Of a stretch of 64,000 bases of DNA, positions 8,695 to 17,433 are shown piece by piece. Each line of letters opens with the position of its first letter. The first letter of the stretch is position 1. A program made the translations under genes and the position numbers. Source of the DNA: Enterococcus hermanniensis (GTDB taxonomy: Bacteria > Bacillota > Bacilli > Lactobacillales > Enterococcaceae); NCBI RefSeq assembly GCF_001885945.1, contig NZ_JXKQ01000008.1, positions 1-64,000 on the forward strand, given 5' to 3'. The notes below the pieces were generated by a model. That model did not search any database. It saw nothing but the letters and a program-made list of their open reading frames with translations, and was not told where the DNA came from.

Positions 8695-9536
8695 AAGAAA
8701 TTGGAATTTCTGAAGTTCAAGAAATAGCATTAGATATTTTACTATATATTGATAAAATCTGTCGAGAACATGAGATTAAATATTCAGTTTTTTATGGTAG
8801 TTTGATTGGGATTGAACGTCATAAAGGATTTATTCCGTGGGATGATGATATTGATATTGTTTTACTTCGTTCCGAATATGAAAGACTTATGGAAATTCTA
8901 AAAGTACAAGATAATAACTATACTCTTTTAGAATTTAAAACTAGAGAAACTTATAGGTATCCTTTTGCAAAAGTAGTTGATACTAGGACAAGTGTTAAAA
9001 CAAAACAATTATTTAATGGTGAAGAAAAAGATTTAGGTGTTTTTGTCGATATTTTTCCTTTGGACACTATTCCTAAGAACCAAGCAGAGCAAAAACGGCA
9101 TCATGATATTGTTGAAAAGTATCGTTTAAATATGATGGATTCACTCAAACTTTGCTATGCTAGATCATATTCTAAAATTAAAAGTTGTATTAAATTGATA
9201 GTTAGGTTTCCAAGACATCTTTCACTTATTCAAAAAGGTGGATATAAATATTGGCGTAATCTATATGAAACTACAGCGCAAAAATATAGTGCTGGGGATT
9301 CAAATTATTGTGGCTACATGGAATTTACTGATATTGATTGGGGAGTATTTCCTAAGAGTTGGTTTGAGGATGTTGAAGATGTAAGCTTTAAGGGTCATTC
9401 TGTAATGGCTATTAAAGCAAGACGTGAGTTCTTAGAATTAAGATATGGGGATTATATGAAAATGCCGCCTATTGAAGAAAGAAAAACACATCATCCATAT
9501 ATTTTTTATAAAGTGAATAACTGTTCGGAAAATTAA
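8691..9536 (+). CDS. LicD-family phosphotransferase (second copy)
   Basis: 281 residues, paralogous to the gene at 3651. Key motifs are YGSLIG, RHKGFIPWDDDIDIVL and VDIFPLDTIP, all present, so it should be active. As a LicD protein it probably transfers a phospho-group from a CDP-linked donor to the polysaccharide. Two LicD genes suggest two acceptor positions or two donors. TTG start at 8691, overlapping the Wzy-like gene stop by four bases, with an excellent AAAGGAGG at 8676-8683. It is the last gene before a strong terminator. Confidence 0.8.
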   Translation: MKEIGISEVQEIALDILLYIDKICREHEIKYSVFYGSLIGIERHKGFIPWDDDIDIVLLRSEYERLMEILKVQDNNYTLLEFKTRETYRYPFAKVVDTRTSVKTKQLFNGEEKDLGVFVDIFPLDTIPKNQAEQKRHHDIVEKYRLNMMDSLKLCYARSYSKIKSCIKLIVRFPRHLSLIQKGGYKYWRNLYETTAQKYSAGDSNYCGYMEFTDIDWGVFPKSWFEDVEDVSFKGHSVMAIKARREFLELRYGDYMKMPPIEERKTHHPYIFYKVNNCSEN

Positions 9537-9553
9537 AAGTGATATAACTATCT

Positions 9554-9594
9554 ATACCGCATTTGACCAGTTAGATCAAATGCGGTATTTTATT
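9554..9594 (+). terminator. Intrinsic terminator inside the polysaccharide block
   Basis: A 13-bp perfect stem (9554-9566 with 9576-9588), 9-base loop and a T-rich tail. It closes the transcription unit that starts near 1190. Confidence 0.85.
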
Positions 9595-9658
9595 ACTCGG
9601 ATATTAACTTGAGTCGGAATATTAGGATAGATGTGAGCGGTTAGAAAAGAGGGATACT

Positions 9659-10639
9659 ATGGTAACTACTAAAACATCAGTTGTAATGGCAACCTATAAC
9701 GGAGAGAAAAATATTTTACAACAGCTAGAATCTTTAAAAAATCAAACAAAACATGTTGATGAAGTCCTGATTAGAGATGATTGTTCAACAGATTCTACTG
9801 TTGAAATCATTCAGAACTATATAGAGAAAAATAACCTTATAGATACTTGGACCTTAGAATTGAATAAGCAAAATGTTGGTTGGCGAAAAAATTTTATTGA
9901 ATTATTAAAGTCTGCTAAGGGAGATATTATTTTTACTAGTGATCAAGATGATGAATGGAACCCTAGTAAAATAGAAATAATGGCAAATATTTTTACAAAT
10001 AATCAGAAGGTAAAAGTTCTAGTATCCGATTATACCGAACTAGTTGAAAAAGGCGGATTGGCTGAAAAACTCAAAAAAATTGATACGGTTAAAAGTACTA
10101 ACAAAGAAGAATTGGTCGTTTTTAATGCTAACAATATATATTTAAGAAGACCAGGTTGTGTTTATGCAGTAAGAAAAAACTTCATTCCCAATGTTCTAGA
10201 GTATATAGAAGGAACTAAGAATCCTGTTCATGATCAAGCGATGTGGGGTAGTGGGATTTTAAGTGATGGTCTTTATGTAATTCATGAGAATCTGATTTCT
10301 TGGAGAAAACATGGTCTTAGTTCTTTCAAAAAAGAAATTGATAAATCTGAAAAAAATACTCCCTATATAAAAAGATTAAATGATTTAAAGCGTAGATATG
10401 ATCGTTTAACAGGAGCTTTGAACTATTTAAAAAGAAACCAATTTGTTTTGAATTATGATTTGAAAGAAAAATTTCTTATAGATTCATTAGAAGAATTAAA
10501 TATGCGAATTTCTATTTTAAGTAAAAAACAGTTTAATTTAATCATTAAAGCATTTTTTAAATATAAAACTAAATTTTACTTTTTTTCAGATATTTTACAT
10601 CTTTATAAATTCAATTCTTCTTTCAAACAATTTAAATAA
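9659..10639 (+). CDS. GT2 family glycosyltransferase (rhamnosyltransferase-like)
   Basis: 326 residues. GT-A motifs TSVVMATYNGE, LIRDDCSTDST and FTSDQDDEW; the SDQDD metal site and overall layout recall bacterial rhamnosyltransferases of GT2. The C-terminal 80 residues are basic and aromatic-rich. Starts at ATG 9659 with GAGGGA four to five bases upstream. It sits behind a terminator and so begins a second unit with the flippase gene 16 bases downstream. The sugar is not certain. Confidence 0.8.
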   Translation: MVTTKTSVVMATYNGEKNILQQLESLKNQTKHVDEVLIRDDCSTDSTVEIIQNYIEKNNLIDTWTLELNKQNVGWRKNFIELLKSAKGDIIFTSDQDDEWNPSKIEIMANIFTNNQKVKVLVSDYTELVEKGGLAEKLKKIDTVKSTNKEELVVFNANNIYLRRPGCVYAVRKNFIPNVLEYIEGTKNPVHDQAMWGSGILSDGLYVIHENLISWRKHGLSSFKKEIDKSEKNTPYIKRLNDLKRRYDRLTGALNYLKRNQFVLNYDLKEKFLIDSLEELNMRISILSKKQFNLIIKAFFKYKTKFYFFSDILHLYKFNSSFKQFK

Positions 10640-10655
10640 TAAGGATGGAAAAATT

Positions 10656-12080
10656 GTGAATAATAAAGCTAAATCGGTTATTAAAAACTTGTACTATACA
10701 GTTGCTGCTAATTTTGCAACTTTAGGTATATCAGTTTTGTTAAATTTATTTGTACCTAAACTTTTAGGAGTTACAGAGTATAGTTATTGGCAATTATATG
10801 TGTTTTATTCTTCCTATGTTGGTTTTTTACATTTTGGTTGGATTGACGGAATTTATTTAAAAATTGGCGGGGAAGAATATGATGATTTAGATAAGGAATT
10901 ACTGGGATCTCAATTTTGGTATTTAATGATTTTTGAGACACTGCTATCTTCATTAGTAATTGTTTGGTCAGTATTCTTTATGCCTCAAACAAACAAGTCA
11001 TTAATTTTAATTTTGACAGCTGTTGTTTCAATTATCACTATAATGAAAACATTTATTCTATATATTTTCCAGTCAACTAATAGGATTAAAGAGTACGCCC
11101 AATTATCAAGAAACGATCGCTATTTATATGTAATTTTTATCGGGATATATTTTTTATTTGGTGGTCGAGATTTTTATTGGTTAATCATAATGGATATTTT
11201 GTCTAAGCTAATTTTGACATTATGGGGTATTTTCCGCATTAAGGATATGTTTCCAAAAAAAATTCGTCCTTTAAAAAATACTATTGGGGAAATATTCTCT
11301 AATATAAATATTGGTAGTAAATTATTACTTAGCAATATTGCTAGTATGTTAATTCTCGGAACAATCAGATTTTTTGTCCAACAGAAATGGTCAATTGAAG
11401 TTTTTGGTAAATTGTCTTTTACTCTAAGTATATCTAATATGTTTTTAACTTTTGTTAACGCAGTCGGAGTGGTTATGTTTCCCTTATTAAGACGTACAAA
11501 TCAGGAAAAACTTCCTAAATTATTCATTACTTTACGTAATATTTTTGTTCCAGTAACTTATGGAATTCTATTATTTTATATTCCAGCAAAATTAGTTTTG
11601 GGAGCCTGGTTACCAGAATATAAGGATAGCTTAGTTTATATGGGGATTTTATTTCCAATCGTGGTTTATGAAGGAAGAATGTCATTATTGATAAACACAT
11701 ATCTAAAATCTTTGAGGAAGGAAAAAACAATTTTACTAGTCAATGTGGTTACTTTAGTAACATCTCTTTTGATGTCTCTGTTTGTAATTTTCATAGTTGG
11801 TAATTTAACTATGTCAGTCGGGCTAATAATTTTTTGTTTAGCATTAAGATGTAATCTTGCAGAGTATTACTTGTGTCAAATTATGGATATAAAATTTGGT
11901 TATAGAACAATTTTAGAGACTACAGTAACTATTTTATTCATAGCGAGCAATTTAATATTTGAAGGGTCAATTATGAGTTTAATTATGTATGGAATTTGTT
12001 ATCTAATATATCTATTGCTAATTCATCGCTCTATAATTACTAGTGGGAAAAATTTTTTGAAATTAATAAAAGATAACTAG
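10656..12080 (+). CDS. Polysaccharide flippase (Wzx/RfbX family)
   Basis: 474 residues with about 12-14 hydrophobic helices spread over the whole length and short loops, as in the MOP-superfamily flippases. The N-terminal segment (NLYYTVAANFATLGISVLLN, residues 10-29) and the following FVPKLLG match the start of Wzx proteins. It should move the lipid-linked repeat unit across the membrane to the polymerase coded upstream. GTG start with AAGGATGG at 10641-10648. A strong hairpin follows the stop. Confidence 0.78.
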   Translation: MNNKAKSVIKNLYYTVAANFATLGISVLLNLFVPKLLGVTEYSYWQLYVFYSSYVGFLHFGWIDGIYLKIGGEEYDDLDKELLGSQFWYLMIFETLLSSLVIVWSVFFMPQTNKSLILILTAVVSIITIMKTFILYIFQSTNRIKEYAQLSRNDRYLYVIFIGIYFLFGGRDFYWLIIMDILSKLILTLWGIFRIKDMFPKKIRPLKNTIGEIFSNINIGSKLLLSNIASMLILGTIRFFVQQKWSIEVFGKLSFTLSISNMFLTFVNAVGVVMFPLLRRTNQEKLPKLFITLRNIFVPVTYGILLFYIPAKLVLGAWLPEYKDSLVYMGILFPIVVYEGRMSLLINTYLKSLRKEKTILLVNVVTLVTSLLMSLFVIFIVGNLTMSVGLIIFCLALRCNLAEYYLCQIMDIKFGYRTILETTVTILFIASNLIFEGSIMSLIMYGICYLIYLLLIHRSIITSGKNFLKLIKDN

Positions 12081-12090
12081 TAAAGATAGA

Positions 12091-12126
12091 ATGTGATACA
12101 AACATTTTTTGTATTACATTTTTATA
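12091..12126 (+). terminator. Intrinsic terminator after the flippase gene
   Basis: A 12-bp stem with one G-T pair (12091-12102 with 12108-12119), 5-base loop, then a T-rich tail. A TATAAT at 12183-12188 upstream of the next gene may be its -10, but no good -35 is present. Confidence 0.75.
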
Positions 12127-12209
12127 GTTTTTTTCATTTCTAAATGATAAACTTACTTAAGTGGTTGCTTGAACTATAAGTCTATAATAGACAGAATGAG
12201 GTAGTTTTT

Positions 12210-13160
12210 ATGTATAATTATTTAATCACTGGTGGTGCTGGTTTCATAGGTTCCACTTTGGCTAATCATTTATCTAAAGAAAATACTGTAGTGGTAATTG
12301 ATGATCTATCAATGGGAAAGAAATCAAATTTAAAAAAATCCGATAATTTGAATTTTATTAACGGATCTGTCACAGATAAAAACCTGATGACAAAAATCAT
12401 CTCAGAAAATAAATTTGATTATATTTTTCATTTAGCAGCAATTGCTAGTGTGGCTGACTCTGTTGAACGCCCAGTAGAAACACACCAAATTAATTTTGAA
12501 AGTGTTTTGATGTTATTGGAACTGGTTAGAAAATACCAAAAGAATTTAAAACGTTTGGTTTTTAGTTCTTCTGCGGCTGTTTACGGAGATGAACCTACAC
12601 TACCAAAGAAAGAAGAATCAGTAATTCGACCACTTACTCCTTATGCAATAGATAAATTTGCTGCTGAACAATATGTATTGGACTACAATCATCTTTATGG
12701 GGTGAATACAAGTGCAGTTCGTTTCTTTAATGTTTATGGACCAAATCAAAATCCAGAATCACCTTATAGTGGTGTTATCTCTATTTTAGTTGATCGATAT
12801 AAAAAATTGAAAAATGGAGAGAAGACAGAATTTACTTTGTTTGGTGATGGGACTCAATCAAGGGATTTTGTATTTGTAGAGGACGTCATTCAAGCATTAT
12901 TGTTAGTGGCTAGTAAAGAAGCAGCTTTGGGTAAACAATTTAATGTTGGGACAGGGAATGCTTTGTCGTTGAAGGAATTGATTGATGTGATAAATAAAAT
13001 AGTCCATGTTGATTTACCTGTTAAGTACGAAGCTGAACGTGAAGGAGATATCAAAAAATCTGTTTCAGATATCTCAAGATTAAAATCACTAGGTTATCAA
13101 TCAAACTTTAGTGTCCATGAAGGAATTAGAGAATATTTAATATCAGAAAATTTAGTTTAA
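12210..13160 (+). CDS. UDP-glucose 4-epimerase-like extended SDR (GalE/WbpP family)
   Basis: 316 residues. The NAD-binding TGGAGFIGS motif starts at residue 7, followed by HLAA, SSSAAVYG and the catalytic YAIDK (Y-x3-K), all standard for UDP-hexose 4-epimerases. It probably supplies UDP-galactose, UDP-GalNAc or a related sugar for the upstream transferases. It has its own spacing of 129 bases and a GAGG SD at 12198-12201, and is followed by a terminator, so it may be a single-gene unit. UDP-glucuronate 4-epimerase is a less likely alternative. Confidence 0.8.
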   Translation: MYNYLITGGAGFIGSTLANHLSKENTVVVIDDLSMGKKSNLKKSDNLNFINGSVTDKNLMTKIISENKFDYIFHLAAIASVADSVERPVETHQINFESVLMLLELVRKYQKNLKRLVFSSSAAVYGDEPTLPKKEESVIRPLTPYAIDKFAAEQYVLDYNHLYGVNTSAVRFFNVYGPNQNPESPYSGVISILVDRYKKLKNGEKTEFTLFGDGTQSRDFVFVEDVIQALLLVASKEAALGKQFNVGTGNALSLKELIDVINKIVHVDLPVKYEAEREGDIKKSVSDISRLKSLGYQSNFSVHEGIREYLISENLV

Positions 13161-13190
13161 AAAGTCGGAGCATCTCCGACTTTTTTTTGG
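13161..13190 (+). terminator. Intrinsic terminator after the epimerase gene
   Basis: AAAGTCGGAG (13161-13170) pairs with CTCCGACTTT (13174-13183) around a 3-base loop, followed by a run of T. Confidence 0.9.
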
Positions 13191-13229
13191 TATCATGATA
13201 GTTAGCGTTGTAGTTAGGAGAAAATAAAA

Positions 13230-14180
13230 ATGGACAATGAGACTATAGCAATCTTGATTCCTTGTTATAATGAAGCATTGACAATAAAAAAAGTGATCAA
13301 TGATTTTCAAAGGGAATTACCAGAGGCAGATATTTATGTTTATGATAATAATTCAACAGATAATACTTATGAGATTGCTTTAAAAGAAGGAGCAATCGTT
13401 AGAAAAGAGCCCCGCCAGGGTAAGGGAAATGTGATTCGTCAAATGTTTTTTGATATTGATGCCGATTACTATTTAATGGTAGACGGTGATGATACTTATC
13501 CTGCTGAACATGCTCATGAGATGATTGCTTCATTACGAGAAGGTAAAGCTGATATGGTAATTGGCGATCGTTTATCAAATGGGACTTATTTTGATGAAAA
13601 CAAGCGTGCTTTCCATGATTTTGGTAATAATTTAGTGAAAAATTCAATCAACCATTTGTATAAAGCATCTATTAAAGATGTAATGACGGGTTATCGTGGC
13701 TTCAATCGTATTTTTGTCAAAAGCTTTCCAGTAATGAGTTCAGGTTTTCAAATTGAAACAGAATTTACAATCCATTCATTAGATAAAAGATTTAAATTAA
13801 TAGAAATCCCGATTGACTATAGAGATCGACCCGAAGGTAGTGAATCTAAACTAGATACTTTTTCTGATGGAACCAAGGTATTGCTAACAATCATGAAGAT
13901 GTGTAAAGATTATAAACCAATGTTATTTTTCACCTCATTGAGTATCATCTTTTTTTTATTAGGTTTAATTAGTGGGGTTCCTGTGATTAATGAATTTTTC
14001 CATACAGGTTTTATTACTAAAGTACCTTCATCAATTCTTGCCTCTGGACTAATGGTTTTTGGATTACTATTATTAGTAACAGGTTTTATATTGGATACGG
14101 TCGTAACAAATGCAAAAAAAGACTATGAATTAAATCTCCATCGTCTGTATGAAGAAAATAACCAGAGGAAAAAGCTATAA
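13230..14180 (+). CDS. GT2 polyprenyl-phosphate sugar synthase-like (DPM1 type) with C-terminal membrane helices
   Basis: 316 residues. GT-A domain with AILIPCYNEALTI, VYDNNSTDNT and MVDGDDTYP, then two hydrophobic helices near residues 232-252 and 265-290. This layout is that of dolichol-phosphate-mannose-synthase relatives that load a sugar onto undecaprenyl phosphate and stay at the membrane. Terminators or promoters on both sides make it a probable monocistron. It may supply a lipid-linked side-chain sugar to the polysaccharide or to lipoteichoic acid; the sugar is unknown. Confidence 0.75.
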   Translation: MDNETIAILIPCYNEALTIKKVINDFQRELPEADIYVYDNNSTDNTYEIALKEGAIVRKEPRQGKGNVIRQMFFDIDADYYLMVDGDDTYPAEHAHEMIASLREGKADMVIGDRLSNGTYFDENKRAFHDFGNNLVKNSINHLYKASIKDVMTGYRGFNRIFVKSFPVMSSGFQIETEFTIHSLDKRFKLIEIPIDYRDRPEGSESKLDTFSDGTKVLLTIMKMCKDYKPMLFFTSLSIIFFLLGLISGVPVINEFFHTGFITKVPSSILASGLMVFGLLLLVTGFILDTVVTNAKKDYELNLHRLYEENNQRKKL

Positions 14181-14206
14181 TTTCCTTAACTAAATAAATT
14201 TTACAT

Positions 14207-14234
14207 TTTACTCCTCTTTTATTTCATGTATAAT
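14207..14234 (+). promoter_or_regulatory. Probable mltG promoter
   Basis: TTTACT (14207-14212) and a perfect TATAAT (14229-14234) are 16 bases apart, 38 bases before the mltG start. Confidence 0.55.
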
Positions 14235-14272
14235 GGTTAAAGTTATGACATGAAGTAAGGAGGAGTTGTTTT

Positions 14273-16003
14273 TTGTCTGAGGATCAAAACCAACACTCGG
14301 AAGAAGGTTCTTTCAAAGAGCAGATTATGCGCGCTTTAGAAGAGGGCCGGAAAAATCGTGAAGTTGAATCAACAGAAAAAACGACTACTGTTAGTGGACG
14401 TTTAGATAAAGAAAACAAAAGTGAGGACGATGAAGAGTTAGCATCCTCCTATGAGCGTTTATTTGGCAAGAGACAAAGTAAGAATGAAAAGCAAAAAAAT
14501 GAAGCCTTCAAAAAAGAATCTGCAGGTCCCTCAACATCAGTTGAAAAGCAATCTGTTAATTCACCAGTAGTTGAGCAGAAAGCACCTGTTAAAAAAGCTA
14601 GGGAAGAATCTGTAAAAGAAATAGTTGAGCCTTCAAAAAAAGCTGAAAAAAAACAGGTGGACGAAGAAAAGTCCATATTACCAAAGGTAAAAAAAGAGAA
14701 AAAAATGACTTCTCGTCATTCGAATTCTGTAAAGTCGGGGCAGGATAATTCAAAAATAATAGTTGAAGCAGAGAAAAAAACGGCTTCAAGTGAGCAGGAT
14801 CAGAGGGAAGAACCTTCTATTTTTACCCGGATTGGTGAAAAATTTGATGAACTTCATCAAATGGATGCTGAATTTGAAGGCAATATAAGTGAGGAGAGTA
14901 ACTTGAAACGAGCAGAACGTCGTAAAGAAGATCGAGTTGTCCATAAAATTGTTTATGTTTTAACCATCGGCATTTTGATTGTTGCAGGGATTTTAGCAAT
15001 CTCTGGTTATAATTATGTGAATGCTGGATTGAAACCGTTGGATAAAAACGATAAGAAATTAGTTCAAGTAGAAGTACCTAGTGGTTCATCGAATCGACAA
15101 ATTGGGGATATTTTAGAAGATGGTGATGTTATTCGAGATGGAATGATCTTTAACTTCTATACCAAATTCAAAAATCTGACCAATTTTCAAGCAGGGTATT
15201 ATCAGTTTTCACCTAATATGACATTGGATCAAATCGGTAAAGAGCTGCAGCAAGGCGGTAGTGCAGAACCATTGGATGATGCTTCTAAAGTAACCATTCC
15301 TGAAGGCTATGATATTGATCAGATTGCTACTTTAGTGGCCAAAAAGACAGATTTCAAAAAAGCTGATTTCATCAAATTGATGAAGGATGACAAGTTCTTT
15401 GAAGAACTGAAAACCACATATCCAGATCTATTGACAGATGCAGGCAATGCAAAAGATGTTCGTTATCGTTTAGAAGGTTATCTATTCCCAGCGACGTATA
15501 ATATCCATAAGAGCCGTAGTTTGAAAGATTTAGTTACTCAAATGGTTGATACAACGAATCAAGTAATGTCTCAATACTATAGTCAAATAAAAGAAAAAGG
15601 CATGGATGTGCAAGAAGTAATGACTTTAGCTTCCTTAGTGGAAAAAGAAGGGGTTACTGAGTCTGACCGTAAGAATATTGCCCAAGTCTTCTTCAATCGT
15701 ATTGATGCAGGGATGGCCTTACAATCAGATATCTCAATTCTTTATGCTTTAGGTGAACATAAGGAAGTAGTAACAATCAAAGACACACAAATAGATTCCC
15801 CATATAACTTGTATGTGAATACAGGCTATGGTCCGGGACCATTTGATAATCCGAGTCAAGAAGCAATCTCAGCTGTCTTGAATCCAACCGATAATGACTA
15901 TGTTTATTTCGTAGCGGATATCTCAACCGGAAAAGTCTATTATGCCAAGACGTATGAAGAACACATGGAACTTGTTGAAAAATATGTCAATAAAGGGCAA
16001 TAA
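14273..16003 (+). CDS. mltG: Endolytic murein transglycosylase MltG
   Basis: 576 residues, longer than most MltG because of a 220-residue charged, low-complexity cytoplasmic N-terminus rich in K, E and S. One membrane helix (about 226-246) precedes an extracellular LysM-like part and the YceG catalytic domain; LASLVEKEG holds the likely catalytic Glu457, equivalent to E. coli E218. MltG cuts nascent glycan strands and sets their length near the elongation machinery. TTG start (MSEDQ) with a perfect AAGGAGG at 14257-14263. Followed by greA after a prominent hairpin. The function of the N-terminal extension is unknown. Confidence 0.92.
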   Translation: MSEDQNQHSEEGSFKEQIMRALEEGRKNREVESTEKTTTVSGRLDKENKSEDDEELASSYERLFGKRQSKNEKQKNEAFKKESAGPSTSVEKQSVNSPVVEQKAPVKKAREESVKEIVEPSKKAEKKQVDEEKSILPKVKKEKKMTSRHSNSVKSGQDNSKIIVEAEKKTASSEQDQREEPSIFTRIGEKFDELHQMDAEFEGNISEESNLKRAERRKEDRVVHKIVYVLTIGILIVAGILAISGYNYVNAGLKPLDKNDKKLVQVEVPSGSSNRQIGDILEDGDVIRDGMIFNFYTKFKNLTNFQAGYYQFSPNMTLDQIGKELQQGGSAEPLDDASKVTIPEGYDIDQIATLVAKKTDFKKADFIKLMKDDKFFEELKTTYPDLLTDAGNAKDVRYRLEGYLFPATYNIHKSRSLKDLVTQMVDTTNQVMSQYYSQIKEKGMDVQEVMTLASLVEKEGVTESDRKNIAQVFFNRIDAGMALQSDISILYALGEHKEVVTIKDTQIDSPYNLYVNTGYGPGPFDNPSQEAISAVLNPTDNDYVYFVADISTGKVYYAKTYEEHMELVEKYVNKGQ

Positions 16004-16021
16004 ATAATTTACAATACAATC

Positions 16022-16074
16022 ATTACGTGGTAATCTTTTGTGGATTAAATCTATAAAAGATTACCTTTCGTAAT
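16022..16074 (+). promoter_or_regulatory. Long hairpin between mltG and greA
   Basis: Inner stem of 11 perfect pairs (16029-16039 with 16055-16065) plus an outer 6-pair stem (16022-16027 with 16069-16074) around a 15-base loop. Only a short TTTTG follows, so it is a poor terminator. It ends 26 bases before the greA start and could be an attenuator, an RNA-stability element or a partial terminator for mltG. Confidence 0.55.
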
Positions 16075-16099
16075 TTTGTTGACTGAAGGAGAAGAAAAC

Positions 16100-16579
16100 A
16101 TGGTAGAAAAAACGTATCCGATGACATTAGAAGGAAAAGCTAAATTAGAACAAGAATTAGAAGAATTAAAAACAGTAAAACGTGGTGAAATTATTGAACG
16201 TATCAAAATCGCCCGTAGTTTTGGAGACTTATCAGAAAACTCTGAGTACGAATCAGCAAAAGATGAACAAGCTTTTGTTGAAGGTCGTATTAATACATTA
16301 GAAAGCATGATTCGTTTTGCACAAATTATTGATACAGATAACGTTGACTCTGACGAAATCTCAATTGGTAAAACGGTTACTTTTGTTGAATTACCGGATG
16401 ATGAAGAAGAAGAGTATACAATCGTAGGAAAAGCAGAAGCGGATCCGTTCTCAGGAAAAATCTCAAATGATTCACCGATTGCCCAAGCGTTGATTGGTAA
16501 GAGTGTGGGCGATGTCGTATCGATTGCTACCCCAGGTGGAAGTATGGAAGTGAAAATTACTAAAGTGTCACAAAGCTAA
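16100..16579 (+). CDS. greA: Transcription elongation factor GreA
   Basis: 159 residues, the standard GreA length. It rescues backtracked RNA polymerase by stimulating transcript cleavage. The N-terminal coiled coil carries the acidic tip: [20 protein letters not shown], residues about 35-54, with D and E at the cleavage site; the C-terminal domain has GKTV, IVG and [15 protein letters not shown] chose ATG 16100 (MVEKTYPM), which has AAGGAGAA at 16086-16093; a TTG eight codons upstream lacks an SD. A strong terminator follows. Confidence 0.95.
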   Translation: MVEKTYPMTLEGKAKLEQELEELKTVKRGEIIERIKIARSFGDLSENSEYESAKDEQAFVEGRINTLESMIRFAQIIDTDNVDSDEISIGKTVTFVELPDDEEEEYTIVGKAEADPFSGKISNDSPIAQALIGKSVGDVVSIATPGGSMEVKITKVSQS

Positions 16580-16586
16580 GAATTCC

Positions 16587-16615
16587 AAGAGGCGCTAGTC
16601 GCCTCTTTTCTTTTA
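16587..16615 (+). terminator. Intrinsic terminator after greA
   Basis: AAGAGGCG (16587-16594) pairs with CGCCTCTT (16600-16607), 5-base loop, T-rich tail. Confidence 0.9.
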
Positions 16616-16710
16616 GGCTTTTTTACGGCTGCGACTTAAGACCGATAGTATTACTGTAAGAAACCCAGTAAAATAAGAGGTGAATAAAAGTAGGTGAGGG
16701 GGAAGATAAC

Positions 16711-17433
16711 TTGAAAAATCCATGGCGCTTTTTTTTCGTGGTAGAAGCTTTGCTAGCGATCTTTTTATTATGGCAATTATCTTCTAATCCGGCAATGCTG
16801 ATCATGCTTCTCTTTGGTGGTTTGAATATTTACTTTGCCCTACGAAAACAAGAACGGCGGAAGTTCCAATTGATTTTGGGGTCAGTGATCGTGATTATTT
16901 GTTTAGTCAATAGTCCAGCTACATGGCTGATGCTTGTTTTTGCGGTTTTATTTTTAGGGCTTAAAGGATTTGAACTCGCAGGTATCTCAATGCCAAGTCA
17001 TTCTTTAAAAAAAAGAAAAAGCATAGTGATGGTCGATAGCACAGAGCCAATCAGCCATAACGGAGAGCGAAAGCGGCAGGGCTGGATCGGAAATGAACGG
17101 ATTGGTACTCAAGTGTTTGAATGGGATGATATCAACATCTCGATTTTAGCAGGGGACACACTGGTTGATTTAGGAAATACGTTACTTCCTAAAGAGGACA
17201 GTATCGTAATTGTCCGCAAGGGTTTTGGTCGGACGCGTATTTTAGTTCCCTATGGTGTGGGGTTAGTTTTAGAACATGCGACGTTATATGGTAAAGTCGA
17301 TTTTGATGATGAACAATATATGCTGCGTAATGAGTCGTTAAAAGTATATAGCGAAGATTATGATGGAAGTCAACGGCGTTTGAAAATCATCACCAATACC
17401 TTGGTCGGAGATATTGAGGTGATTCGCGTATGA
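16711..17433 (+). CDS. liaF: LiaF, membrane regulator of the LiaSR envelope-stress system
   Basis: 240 residues. Three or four N-terminal helices (to about residue 90), a basic linker, and a C-terminal LiaF-like beta domain with NISILAGDTLVDLGNTLLP. In Bacillus and enterococci LiaF restrains the LiaS kinase until the envelope is damaged by agents such as daptomycin or antimicrobial peptides. TTG start with GAGGGGGA at 16696-16703. It overlaps liaS by four bases. The upstream 95 bases contain TAAAAT (16669-16674) as a possible -10 with no clear -35, in keeping with an activator-dependent promoter. Confidence 0.9.
   Translation: MKNPWRFFFVVEALLAIFLLWQLSSNPAMLIMLLFGGLNIYFALRKQERRKFQLILGSVIVIICLVNSPATWLMLVFAVLFLGLKGFELAGISMPSHSLKKRKSIVMVDSTEPISHNGERKRQGWIGNERIGTQVFEWDDINISILAGDTLVDLGNTLLPKEDSIVIVRKGFGRTRILVPYGVGLVLEHATLYGKVDFDDEQYMLRNESLKVYSEDYDGSQRRLKIITNTLVGDIEVIRV

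Noticed and set aside
3651-9536. Choline-utilisation lic operon
   Set aside because: No licA, licB or licC homologues are present; only LicD-type transferases, which also serve other CDP donors.
12160-12188. TTGCTT plus TATAAT before the epimerase gene
   Set aside because: The two hexamers are only 12 bases apart, too close for a SigA promoter; only the TATAAT is noted.
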